Assembly: GCA_009829735.1 (NCBI GenBank)
Contig: CM020618.1
Coordinates: 16,973,346 to 17,037,345, forward strand
Source: Pyropia yezoensis
Lineage: Eukaryota > Rhodophyta > Bangiophyceae > Bangiales > Bangiaceae
Direction of reading: 5' to 3'
Length of the DNA stretch: 64,000 nt
The notes under the pieces are model-generated. The model had not been told where the DNA came from and ran no database searches. It saw only the letters and a program-made list of their open reading frames with translations. Within the stretch, counting starts at the first letter, position 1. Each line of letters starts with the position of its first letter. A program made the position numbers and the translations under genes. This document shows positions 42,666 through 53,730 of this stretch, piece by piece.

Positions 42666-43588
42666 GCGCAGTGGGTCTTGACCCATGTACCTAGAATTCC
42701 GCGCATCGGGCCCGCATCTACGAAACACGTTTTTGCATGGTGGCCCCTGTGGCCTCTGGAGGGCGAAAACCGCGCATAAAAGGTGCGCGAGCACCACCAC
42801 GAGCTGGGAGGTTCTTTTTTCCTCTTCGTTTCTTGCCTACGACGACCAGGACGTGAACGACTACGTCCTCATGTAAGAAGTGAAGCTTGTTGTTCAGTGC
42901 CGGCTGAGATAGCCCAAAACCAACACGTATTTGCAGTGGATTCTGGCATGGAACAATCCGAAATGCACATGTCCCGTGAGAGTCCAAACATCAGTGCGGA
43001 GCAATGTTCTGCAAACGCGCATCAACAATGCAGAATCAAACGAACACTCGATGCAAATTGGTGACCGTCAGCGCATCCTTTCACAAAGGGCGTGTCGTTT
43101 CAGACACGTTTCGCTGCGCACTGTCCGCAAACTGTGCCACAACGGCGCTGACGAAGTGCACCAGGTCGACTACGCGGTGACCGCGCACATCCCGCGGCGA
43201 CGCGGGCGAGGTCAAGCAGCGCTTCCCGCACGAACTGTGCAGACACGTGTATGCCTTGCGCCGACGGGCGGTGCAAGAGGTTGTGGAACGATGTAATCAG
43301 GTGGCCCACGGGTCATCAATGTGCATGCTTCCGGCAAGGGGCCGAAAAAAAAAACATGCATATGCACTCAGGGTGTTTTTTTCTGCTGGATGTGTGGCAG
43401 AATGCGCGCAGAATGTGGGGGAGTGCGCAACGCAAGTGTATTTTATCGTCTCATGCGTGATCGTTCTCGAACTTGAAGCAGGGGTTCGCAGAGGGAACCG
43501 AGGTCGACGGAGACCCAAAACACGCTCTGGCACGTGCTCGCATTCGCATGCGCGAAATTCTAGGTACATGGATTAAGATCCACTGCGC
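42666..43588. mobile_element. 0.92-kb TIR element
   Basis: The left end GCGCAGTGGGTCTTGACCC continues through ATGTACCTAGAATTCCGCGC. The right end is its reverse complement with few changes, giving TIRs of about 45 bases. The flanking GGGCCCC words on both sides may extend them. The interior holds no recognisable protein. Two stretches beginning near 42785 (inside) and 43655 (outside) look like diverged direct repeats of each other. The terminus is related to that of the element at 11492-12659. Confidence 0.75.
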
Positions 43589-44283
43589 AGGGGCCCCGTA
43601 AAGCCCGATTTCCGCGTGCAAGAGCGCGCACGGCGGCGTTATGACCGTGCTTCCAACTCGTTTTTTTTCTTCTCGTCGACAACCGTCATTACGACGACGA
43701 GGCCTACCTTCTCATGTAGAGAACGGTCATATTCGATCTGCAGCGGCCGAGATCGCCTATTTTTTGCAGGCTGTTGCAGGCCCCTTTTTACGAGGAGTGC
43801 GTCTGTTTGCAGGGTCGCGCATTTCGGTCTGCAGCGCAAGACCGAGCCGCTTCTTCAATTTGTTCAGCACGTGCGATTCGGTGTGCACGACGCCCTCGAC
43901 AGTGCAGACTTCATGCGATCCCCTGGGCCGGTACGTGCAATGGTGCTCCATTCTGGCACAGAAAAACACATGCTGGCAGGGTTTGTGAAGCTGATCCTGG
44001 AGCTCCATGCTGGACTCGTGGTCGACACGACACATGCACTGCACGAGCGCGTTGCGACTGCAGTGCACCGCTGTCCGGACTGGCGTCAGGCAACCCCTCG
44101 CCCTGGCGTCGGTCGCGTCCTCCTGGCAGTGGCCACGCCGCGGCACTCCACACCGCGATCGTGGCCGCAGCCTGGATCGGTGAACCTGACCCTCTGGCGG
44201 GTCCTGTCCCCGCCACGACAGTCAACGGCGGCAGCGACCTGACAGTCACCAACACCACACTGTTGGAGCATTGCTTATTGGAG

Positions 44284-47200
44284 ATGGCCGACGCTGCTGC
44301 GGGGGCGGGCGACGGCACCGCTGATGCCCTAGGCGGCGGCGCTGAGGCGGACGTCGATGCCCTGGCGGACGACCTGGAGGCGCAGCTGGTCTCTCGAGAC
44401 GAAGCGGGCAAGCTCCTTGGGCAGACGCGCCGCCGCCGCCGGCTCAAGGAGCCCAAATTTTCCATCATTGAGGCCATCGGAGTCGAGTCCACCTCTGGCT
44501 CCTCTACGGCAGGCGGTGATGGCGGGTCTATACCCCTCTACCGGACGTACCTCATTTGCGGGCCGATACGCGGCTGGAGCGACGATGGCTGGTGGCTGTC
44601 AATGTTGACGACGGTACGCACGCTTCCGGCATTGCCCTGCCATGAGGTCTACGTGCAGTCGGTGGTTCACCTCGTTCCAGGCACCTACGCGGACGACGAC
44701 GACTTCTGCGTCCGTCAAGTACGTCGCCCAGGCAGCGACAAGGTCTGGAGAGACGTGGGACACTGCCGGAGCGAACAGCTTTTTCGGGGTCTCGTTGAAG
44801 AGCAAGAGCTGGACGACGCGGACGTGCGGCTCATTCTCCGCCAGGCGGCGAATGTGGTCCGCCGGGCGGCCAAGAGGTTGGCTGATGGGTACGTGGCCCT
44901 CTTCGGGCGCCGTCCAGCGAGCGGTGACCGCGTACACTGCGCCGCGCTGCAGGTCGTGCTTCGACAGGGGTCGACAGCCGTCGTCGCCGACTACCGTCGC
45001 AAGAGCGCTGCAGCAATGCGCTTGAGGTGGCGCCTGCTGCTGTGGGCGATAGGCGCTGGCAAGGTGATGCTGATGCGCCGCATTTTGGAGTTAAACCACG
45101 GGGATGCGGCCAGGGGTGCGGGCAGGCGGGCGTCACGTGTCCGTCGCTCCTGGGGGTCAACCCAGATGAGGCTTCTTCCCACGCCGGCCCAGTTACGGGA
45201 AGAGCGGCGTCACGGGTTCGACGATGAGGACCGGGTTCCCCATTTATGTTTTAAAAGACGGGGACGGCGGAAGCTTGAGCGGTGGACTTACGTCCGGGGG
45301 TCCAGCACCGATGGCGTTCGCCGGTGCCACTGCTCAGACGGGCGTGAGAAGTGGCTGCGCAGCCACACAAACAAGTACTGGCAGCAAGCGGATGTGGCCA
45401 GTGGGGATGACGCCGATGACGTGTCGGCCGACGGGGAACACGGATTCTACTACAGCAACGAGAACATGAAGACCGAGGGCTGCTATGCACCCATGGAGAC
45501 GGACCCAGACAAGCTCCAGGAGCTGATATCCGTTCCACTCGTACCTGGAGAACGACGATGGCAGCGACGAGGAGCGGATCCTGGCTGTTGGCTTTGGTGC
45601 GGTTGAGGCTATCCAGCGCACGATTGATGGCGCCGTCCCCGCCGGCTTGTCCGCCGAGGACGAGGCAGCGAGCGCGCCGGTCGTACCAACCTTTGCTGCT
45701 GACGGCGGCTCTATTCGGTGCAAGATGATCACTGCTTTACTGTGGCTCTGGTGTGGCCCCACCTCAAGAATGGGCGCACCCACCTCGTACCGCTGGCCTA
45801 CTCTCTTGCTGGTGAGAAGGACTTTGAAAAGCTTGTCACCAGGGCTGTGCGTGGCATGCTACAAGACGTCATGCAAGCCACGTTTACGGTCCCTGTCGCG
45901 GCAGCGGGCGTTGACAGCAGCAACGCTCGTGACGCTAGCGATAGTGGCAGTTCGGATGCGGTTCCGGGCTGTGTGGCGCAGACGCGGATCCCGTTCAAGT
46001 TGTTGGACGAGATTCAAGTGTGTGGTACGTTCCTCATGGCGGGGGTCTGAGACGATGGTATTTGTGGGGGCCGGCAGGTGGGAGGGGTGGGGACGAATGC
46101 CGAGGGAGCATACGTGGTGGGAAGTGTGGCGGAGACACGACCGGGGGTGATAAGGCGGAGCGATGTCACGCGGGCTCAGACGCTATGACTCTCCCTTGTT
46201 CCTGGCGCGTGCTCTCTTCCTTTTTTTCTTCCACTGCAGCCGACTTTTCCATGCTGCATTGGATCCATGGGATGGCTGGCGGGTCAGACATGTGGCGGTG
46301 CGTGCAAAAGTCAGGCTGCGACACGCTCCTTTTCCTTCGCCCTCGCGCTCACGTGGAGCGGAACGAGAACCGGACGCCCGAGGTGGTGGCCGAGCAGTGG
46401 CCCCTGGCCGTGTGGACGCTGGCAAGCTGGTCAGCCAACCACTACCGCATCTCCATCCAGTTCTGCAGTGGCACGGCATGTGTGGCCTGTCCCGACAGCA
46501 ACAACCTGCTCCCAGTATCGGACGGAGACGCGTTTACCATTGGTGTTGTGTATTGTTCCCGCGAGGGGTGCTGGGAGGAGCGTGCGCCTATTCACGTGCT
46601 GCACCCCATCAGCAAAACGGCCTTGGCAAGGCCCTCAACGCTGCTCGCACGGCCTGTGGCGGCGTGCGTGGCTACCCACTGTTGCGCGGCATGTCGTGCC
46701 GCTTGCAGCTGACAGTCTTGCACTGTACCGGGACACTGGCCAAGGTACTGACGCACTTTGCGTTGGCGTGCCAGCCGGAGGTGGTGCAGGACGAGGCCAG
46801 GCGCTTTTTTTTTGCCATCACCGGCAAGGGCAAGATGGACGCGCTCTACTTGCGTGAGTATCGCGAGCTAGTCGCCTTGGTTGCAGCCAGGCCCTACATC
46901 CTGTCAAGGGACATTGAGCCCGTCTTTTTCATCATTTTCAAACTGGTCCAGTTGGTCAATGCTTCTTGGCGGGCTTCCCTTGGTGACGAGGACGCGGCGG
47001 CTCAAAGTGGGGCTGCATGTAAGACCCGGCTGGCGGCATCTATTTTAGGTCCCCTCGTCCACGAAGTGAAGCCGCTGGACCCGGAGACGAAGCCATCCAA
47101 GACGCTGTCGCTCTACCCCCACGCACCCATCGCCCATCTTTGTCACCAGGTCGGCGCCCATCGGCTTGACGTGGCGTTCGTGTAGAATGATTCAATCGAG

Positions 47201-48175
47201 GGGCACCTGCGAGGGCTGGGGCGGTTTATGTACAATCACGGAAACAACGCGTCGCAGGCGGCGCAGCTGTCCGGCTTGGAAACTTTCCTTGACGCGACGG
47301 TCGGCTTCTCGACGCCGCGCTCCGATCCATCCTCCCTGGTCTACACCAAGAGCATGCAGGTCTGCTCATGCTGGAGGACATTGGGCGAGCGCGGGCACGC
47401 CGACTTAGACGCCCTCAAGAACTTGGCCGAGAGGGACCCGCAGCTACAGATCGAGAGCTCCGGGGGAGGGCAGGAGCAGGTTTTTACCCTCCCCCTCCAA
47501 GAGCAAGTGGACAAGAACAAGGCGCAGCGGCTGGACGCGGCGGGAAACGTGCAGAAGGGGAACGAAGAGGCTCTGCGTCGCGGAATGCGCCGCCGCCAGG
47601 CCGCGATCGTGGCGTGTTTTTGTGGACGCCTGACCAAGCAGCCACTGAGCCAGACAAAGGCTGTGCTACGTGATCGGCAGGCTGCGCAGCAGGCTGTTGC
47701 GGACGCTGCCGCCGCGCCTGAGGATTCTAGCGCCGAGGCCGCGGATGAGATGACAGCCGGTGGGTCGGGCACCGACGCGCCAGGCACAAAAGAGGAAGCT
47801 CCTCCGGCCGGGGCAGCGGCGTCCAGGCGCAAGCGCCACGACGATGCGGCAGCTGCTCGTCGAAGCTTCCCCCCTCTTTGGCTGCTGCGAAGGTGCTTTT
47901 CTCATCCAGCGGCTTACGCAGCTGCGCACGCGGTTACCCCCGGTGGACCTGAGCGAGCTCCCGCATTGGTGGACGCGGCATTGCGCAGGCACATCAGCGT
48001 GCTGCGCGTCTTTCTGATGCGGACGAGAACCACGCAGTTTTTGCGGTTGACGGTGGGCGCCAAGGTGGATCCTGTCGAGATGGTCAAGGCCGCAGAGACA
48101 ATGGTGGAGCGCCTAGCCGCCATGCACGTGCACCACCTCCCTCTGGTGGGGGGGTGCGAGCCGATGGAGCTGTAG
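44284..48175 (+). pseudogene. Decayed transposon-like gene of unrecognised family
   Basis: About 1,200 codons of protein-like sequence run through here in changing frames. Part 1 (44284-45606) is Asp/Arg-rich. The frame changes near 45540 and again near 45715, leading to HCFTVALVWPHLKNGRTH and IPFKLLDEIQVC. A real intron follows, 46025-46239 (GTACGT to TGCAG), joining in phase to ADFSMLHWIHGM and a Cys-rich segment. Another frame change near 46610 leads to LHCTGTLAKVLTHFALAC, RRFFFAITGKGKMDALYL, then a TAG at 47183-47185, after which the same frame continues (EGHLRGLGRFMYNHGNN) to the stop at 48175. The Cys/His pairs and closing motifs suggest a transposase, but I know no family match. The neighbouring 0.92-kb TIR element may or may not be related. 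Confidence 0.5.
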
Positions 48176-49012
48176 CCCGGGCAGGGCACCTGGTCGATGT
48201 GCAGCCGCAAGGTCCGAGGTGCGGATGGCCGAGAGCGGCAAAGGAGTCATCCAGGTTGTGCATCATGTGAACAATATTTCTTCGTCCCGGTTGGGACCGA
48301 ATTGGAGCCTCGGCTAGACCCTTGCCATCGACCGCAACTCTCGGTCTGTGGTAGGTTAAGGTGCGGGGCGCGCAAGAAGTGGGACTGCGGAGGGGGCTAT
48401 AGCGGCTTTGGCGGGGAACTGGTGTCGTGCCCCCTCGTGCGCATCACAGCGGAGAGCTGCCGTCATCACTGAGCGCGCCTGCCGACGCGTGGTAGTCGTA
48501 GCTGCCGAACACGGTGGTGTCTGTGCTCTGTTGCCTGTGGCACAGTGCGGCGTAGGTGACGTGTCCGTTTGGGGTTCCCTGCTGGGCGGCCGCGGTCGTG
48601 CTCCACCTGCGGCAGCCACCGGAGAGCTGCTGTCTTTGCTGGGCACGTCGGCGGACGCGTTGCGGCGGCGTCCCGCAGCTGAAGTTCACGGTTCTGTCTG
48701 TTCATTTTCTTGCGGCGCTGAGCCGCGCGGCTGCTGCATCCGTCTGGGGTGCTGCGGTGGGCGACCGCTGTGGTGCTCCTCGTGCGACAATCACCATCGA
48801 CCAGCTGTCTAGGCCCAGCGTATCGGCCGACGCGTTGCGCCGGCTGCAGACCGTGGTGGCTCCTCTTCTCTGCTATACGGCGGCCTCTCGCGCGAACGCG
48901 GCACCTCGAGCGCACGCTATTTGGCGTTCAGTTCTGTGGGCGATTGCCGTCGAGACCGCTTGCTCGGCCATTGCGGTGGCCGTCTCGGTCTGGTTCCACC
49001 TGCCGCGATGAC
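48176..49012 (+). other. Unassigned GC-rich sequence with an internal duplication
   Basis: Two stretches about 200 bases apart encode similar pieces in different forward frames: SVWGSLLGG to TSADALRRR (about 48570-48670) and SVWGAAVGD to VSADALRRL (about 48740-48850). This looks like an old tandem duplication of a coding module, perhaps part of another decayed gene. It abuts the truncated end of the left retrotransposon. Confidence 0.35.
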
Positions 49013-50770
49013 GTCATCGAGGTACACTAGGCAGTTACGCCACTTCACCCCCGACAGTATAATGTCGATAGCCCGCTGGAATGTAGCGGGGGCGTTGGAC
49101 AATCCGAAGGGCATCCTTAGGAACTCGTACACTCCACTGTGACAGACGAACGCCGTCTTGGGGATATCCTCGTCCGCCACCGGGATCTGCTAGTATCCGG
49201 CATTGCAGTCGATGGTGGTAAACACCGTAGCTTCCCCCAGGGAGTCGATGCATTCATCCATCCTTGGTAAAGGGTAGGAGTCCTTCTTGGTAACCAAGTT
49301 GAGGCGTCGATAATCGATGCAAAACCGAGAGGTTTGATCCTTCTTCGGTACAATAACGACTGGGGCACCCCACTCCGACATCGAAGGTCGGATCACCTTA
49401 GCTTCACTCATCCTCTTCACTTCTCCATCAACAATCTCTCGTTGCATAGGTCCCGCTCGGTGCGGTTGTGACCGGGCGGGGCGTGCGCCTGGTACCAGGT
49501 CAATACGATGTTTGGTTGCCCCAATGGTACCCAAGGCCCCGCCTGTCCACATGACGTCATGCTTTCTTAGCATCCGTCGTACCCCTTCGGCTACCGAAGG
49601 GGGAAGGTGGTCGAGGTCAGCCTCGGCCAGTGCCTTCAATGCTTCTTGGTCCTTCGGCGGAATATCCGCCGGTAATGATGGTCGACTAGGCTTCCCGTCA
49701 TCGGGTTGCTGTCGCTCGGTGGTCTCGGCGACCGTCAGCACCTCAAGTGGTTCTAGTTGACCTTCCTTGTCAGGGGTAAGGATATCTCCTTCGTAGAGCT
49801 CGGCAATCCCGAGGATAGTTCCCTTCGGGAGGGTGACTGCCTTACGGCGATAGTTCGCCATCACTAGGAGGGACGACCCTCCTGATGGGAGGTCTATGAG
49901 ACCGTTGGCCATGGTCAACCCATGGCGCTTGTACGTCCGCAAGTTGGACTTGACTCTGCAGATGCCTGCGAGGTCACAGTTAACCGGGAGGACTGTCTCC
50001 GACAACGGCTCAAAGCGAGTTCGCTTGGCCAACCGAAGTGTCTTCGGCTCGACACTTGCGTACACCTCAGCCACGTTAACGTGGCTCCCTTGTAGCGTCA
50101 GGTCCCTGACGATAGCCGTGTGTCCTCGCTTCGTCCCGTCGGCTTCTTGAAGCTCGACGGTCCTCCGGCCTGGCCGGATTGCATCAACGTGAACGTTGAT
50201 GAAGGTGCACCCCAGTATGCAGGGCACCGATAGGGTCTCACACACCAGGAAGTCGACTTCCGTGGTGAGTTCCCCGATGGTAACCCGCAGCGACATCGCT
50301 GCGGTCGTACGAATGAGGCGACCATTCGCGTCCTTGATGGTGGGTCCCCGAGTCACTCTGACTCGCGGAAGCCACTTGTCCGGGAGGGTGTCCTTCCGGA
50401 TAAGGTTGGGTCCAGCCCCTGTATCCAGTACAGGGTAGTACGATCGTGTCGACTGGGGGTCAACCCCCAGTGTAGCTTATACCTTGAAGTTCTCCAAGGT
50501 GAACAGTACGTGGCCTACACCGATATCCGGTGTAGCCCGGGCATCCTGGACAGGGCCCTTGGCTGGTTCAACTTGACGGGGCATCCCGTCCTCTCCTCCC
50601 AACCTTGGTGGTTGGTCATCAATCCCCTGACGCCGTGTCGTCGGGGCCGGAAGGTGTACCCGGGGGTTGATGCGGCGTCGGCTCAACCGCGCTCTCCGTG
50701 GGGCTTTCCCCGCGGTACTCCGGGGTGGCTTGCTTGGGTTACCCCAGCGCCCCCCGGTCATCCTTCCTCT
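49013..50770 (-). pseudogene. Retrotransposon B pol fragment: protease and partial reverse transcriptase
   Basis: The frame enters from the gag end, is interrupted by TAA at 50475-50477, then gives an aspartic protease motif (VLDTGAGPNL, about 50435-50405), a linker, and RT with CIDYRRLN and SYPLPRMDECID. A TAG at 49190-49192 falls where the family has the Trp of the GYWQIP motif. RT resumes to FGLSNAPATFQRAID and VYLDDVI, then similarity ends at about 49013. The protein would process the polyprotein and copy element RNA; this copy cannot. No RNase H or integrase remains. Confidence 0.85.
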
Positions 50771-52953
50771 TACTCGTTTCCCGCCCTTGGTAGGGTGCTG
50801 TCCGCCGGGAACTCCGGCTGAGGAGGTGCCTCCTCGACGGCCAGTACTCCCCCTGGAGCTGGCTGCCTACCCGGTGCGGGTACGTGTGCTCTGGCGGGAT
50901 ACCCCCCGGTGGATGCCTTGCGTTGCGCCGCTGCCCGCCGAGACTCCTCGGGGATGAGTGGGCAGGACGACACCCAGTGCTGGGGATCCCCACACAACAT
51001 ACATCCGGACGTGCCGGTCCCTCCTTGAGTTCGCATCGGGGTAGCCCCGTAGCTACGGTTGCCTCCCTCGGGCGCCCGAGTGCCTGCTCCCTGGTAGGCC
51101 TTGGGTCCTTGGGTCAACCGGAACATGGACTCCCCCAACCGGTTGGGTCGGCCCGCAATCTGCGGAGGTGCCTCCGTACGTACTGCCCATGTAGGCAGGG
51201 GCTGGTGGGGGTTACCCGTAACCGGGGCATACCCCGTAGTCCGCACAGACGGGACGCGCCGTCCCGCTCCCTCGTTGACCTGGAACTGGGTCCCAGCCGG
51301 GGCGATGTACGCTACCGTACCGTGCTCATCAATCACCGGCGTAGCCGGTAGCAGCAGGTGGCCCTGCTGGTCAACTAGCGGTTCATCCTCGCCCGTAGGG
51401 GTATGTTCGGTCGCCACCAGTACTGGTGCGGCCTTTCGTTCCACCTTCTCTTGCCTCGGTACCGGGGTAAGATTGAGCTTGCTCCCCTCACCTTTGGGCT
51501 TTGAGGCCAGAGCACACTCCGGGTGTAGAACCCGGTAGGCGTCCCCTAGGGACTTGCACATATGCATCAGTCGACTGAAGTTCGTCCGGGCCGTATTGGC
51601 TCCCCGTGCGGATATCCGCACGTAGTTGGGTACTCCTGCGAACAGGATGGCCCGTAGTTCCCCTTCACCGAGGAGCTTCCCCAGCTCGTAGTCGAGTTCT
51701 TGGATCCGGCGTCCAAACATCTCCTCATCCTCCCAGCTCTGGGCGGTGGCAGTGCGCAGGGCCCGGTAGTGGTCCTCGCACTTGTCCTCACTGAGGTAAC
51801 TGCTCAGCAGCTCCTTGAGAATCCCACGGTAATCCATGGGGGTGGCCGCGACCCTCATTCCCGGCATCGGGGATGCCTGGCGAAGGATGCCTCGCACCCG
51901 TTCATCAACAAAGAACGGGAGGATCTCCAGGGCCAGCCCCTCGTTAACGAAGGCCTTGTCCGCGGCTGCCTTGAAGCTAGTCAAGAAGCCGATGACTGCC
52001 AACGGGCGTCCATTCGGCCCTCCGAACATAGGAACTCCCTTCATAAGGGTCTGCATAGAGCGGATCGCGCGATGCGACGTATTACGCATCGATTCCGATA
52101 CGGTGGTAGAGCGGTCCTCCAAACGATAACGTTCGGGAGTCAGTACCGACCGGAAGACCTCGTTGACGATCTCCGTGTCGGCGTCCTGGATATCCAGTCG
52201 CTTAGCCAGTTGATGAGCAAACTCATCGGACTCCATCCGCTTCAGTAGGCTCGCAGTTACCTGCGCGGTCATAGCTTCCACCACTGAAGATGGTACTTCA
52301 GGCGATGGCACCTCGGGAACCCGAGTTGCCTGGCCTCCTTCGTCGTGGGGGTACTGTGAGAGGGTACCCCCTCCGCCAATAACCGACTCTCCACCGGCGT
52401 AAGTATCCGCCGGGTCGTGTCCGCGGAGTCCGCTTCGGGTGCTCCGAGCGTATCGCTCCGTGTGGCTCCGTTCCAACTCTGCCGACGAGTCGGATCCATA
52501 CCCCATTGTGTCCGGGGGTTCTCAAGGAGTAGCAACACCGGGGTTGACCCTGGTGGACTCCGAAAGTAGTCCGGCCGGTTCGAACCGTACCGGTGTGGGA
52601 GTAACACGTCGGGGTCCCGTCGTGTGGCGTGTTGACATCAACACTGCCATTGCGTCCTCCGTCCGATCTTGACGGGCGTCGAGTCCGGAAAACCGGGCCT
52701 CGATGCGGGCCAATGATGCCATCAGGGAATCCCCTGGTGAAGGAGGCGGCGGAGTGAGGTCGGTCGACGACAGTTGAGGCGGGCCCCCGCCTCCTGCCGT
52801 CCGAGCCGTGCCAAACGTCGATCCGGCACCTGAGAGCATTGGCGTCTCAATGTTGTCGATCGGGTTCCCGATCTCGGTTCCCGTAGTCACCTCCGGGGTC
52901 GGCGTCGACGCCGATCCGTCATCTTGAACGTTCCCCGTCTCTTGGGTAGACAT
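50770..52953 (-). pseudogene. Retrotransposon B gag with one internal stop
   Basis: The ATG read from 52953 (MSTQETGNVQDD) opens a Ser/Thr/Pro-rich N-terminal part of about 143 residues, closed by TGA at 52522-52524. The same frame then runs on for some 575 codons with a capsid-like helical region and ends in a CCHC zinc knuckle (CMLCGDPQHWVSSC, spacing C-x2-C-x4-H-x4-C). The gag product would form the particle and bind element RNA. Confidence 0.8.
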
Positions 52954-53160
52954 AGTCACAATCAGTCAACCGACGTAACAATCACCACGAATAAGAGAGC
53001 GAGGGGGTAGATTGGGGAGAGTAACAGTAGATCACAGTCAAAGGTAAAAGCTCAACACAATCGATCAGGTCGCAACACCACGAGTACAAAAAAAGGACCG
53101 GATCCCTATCCGTGTGCCAGGGCCGAAGACGGCGTCACCACAAGGGTGACGGAAACCCGT

Positions 53161-53177
53161 CCCCTGCTGCTCCACCA
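53161..53177 (-). other. Primer-binding site of element B
   Basis: CCCCTGCTGCTCCACCA on the plus strand, so TGGTGGAGCAGCAGGGG in the element's sense. It lies one base inside the LTR and starts with TGG, as a site pairing with a tRNA 3' CCA end should. The identical 17 bases occur at the matching place in element A. Confidence 0.75.
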
Positions 53178-53178
53178 A

Positions 53179-53517
53179 TGTAGCACAATAGGGATCCGTC
53201 GCACGTCCACTCTCAGGGAACACTCACCAAAGGGGATCGGCACCAACGTCACCGGGAGGCCAAGGTTGCTGTCCTTGGAGCGCAAGCCACGGGACCAAGA
53301 TGGGAGCCCAAATGGGAGGGGTTTGTTGTTCTACCTTGGCCGGCGGTGGATTCGCCGCCGGCCCCCACGTTATAAACCCTCGGAGACACTACTAACTACC
53401 CTCCACCCCAAGATGCAAGTCCCTCTGGTCATACGTAACTTATAGATACCGTGACCAGTACGGACTCTCAATTGAAAGTTAAGGATTAGAAGTAGCCCCC
53501 CTAGTATTAGGGTCACA
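53179..53517 (-). repeat. 5' LTR of retrotransposon B
   Basis: Read on the minus strand it starts TGTGACCCTAATACTAGGGG and ends GTGCTACA next to the primer-binding site. A TTTATAAC TATA-like word lies at about 53367-53374. The left-hand partner LTR is missing, so the far edge is inferred from the TG...CA ends and the primer site. Confidence 0.7.
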
Positions 53518-53730
53518 ATACGGACAACCATATTGCTACAGTTTGCTTGCCACCCGGGGGATGGGAGCAGTTCGAGTCCAGCGGAACGAGTGTCCAAATC
53601 AACTGACACGTGTGGCCCTTCCAACACTGCACGAGTCCAAGGGATCAACCCCAGCTTCGTCAGGCATGGGACCCATAGCCTGTGGCAGTGTGGGCCCATA
53701 CTCTCCACCGCTGTCTCACGGACCATGGGC
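53518..53730 (-). other. 3' tail of element A against the LTR of element B
   Basis: About 210 bases after the stop of element A's pol and before the LTR of B. It has no similarity to the LTR of A. Element A therefore lacks its 3' LTR at this point, probably lost when B or another rearrangement arrived. Confidence 0.55.

Larger units (their letters stand above)
49013..53517 (-). mobile_element. Ty3/gypsy LTR retrotransposon B, truncated in RT
   Basis: Order on the minus strand: 5' LTR (53517-53179), primer-binding site (53177-53161), gag (52953-50770), protease and RT start (about 50440-49013). The element stops abruptly a few residues after the RT catalytic YLDD motif; RNase H, integrase and the 3' LTR are absent from the window. 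Gag and pol are in different frames. Three in-frame stops are seen: TGA at 52522-52524, TAA at 50475-50477 and TAG at 49190-49192. It is related to element A on its right but not identical to it. Confidence 0.85.

Noticed and set aside
53571-53590. GTTCGAGTCC, resembling a tRNA B box
   Set aside because: No A box, anticodon arm or acceptor pairing could be found around it, and it lies in the 3' tail of a retrotransposon.
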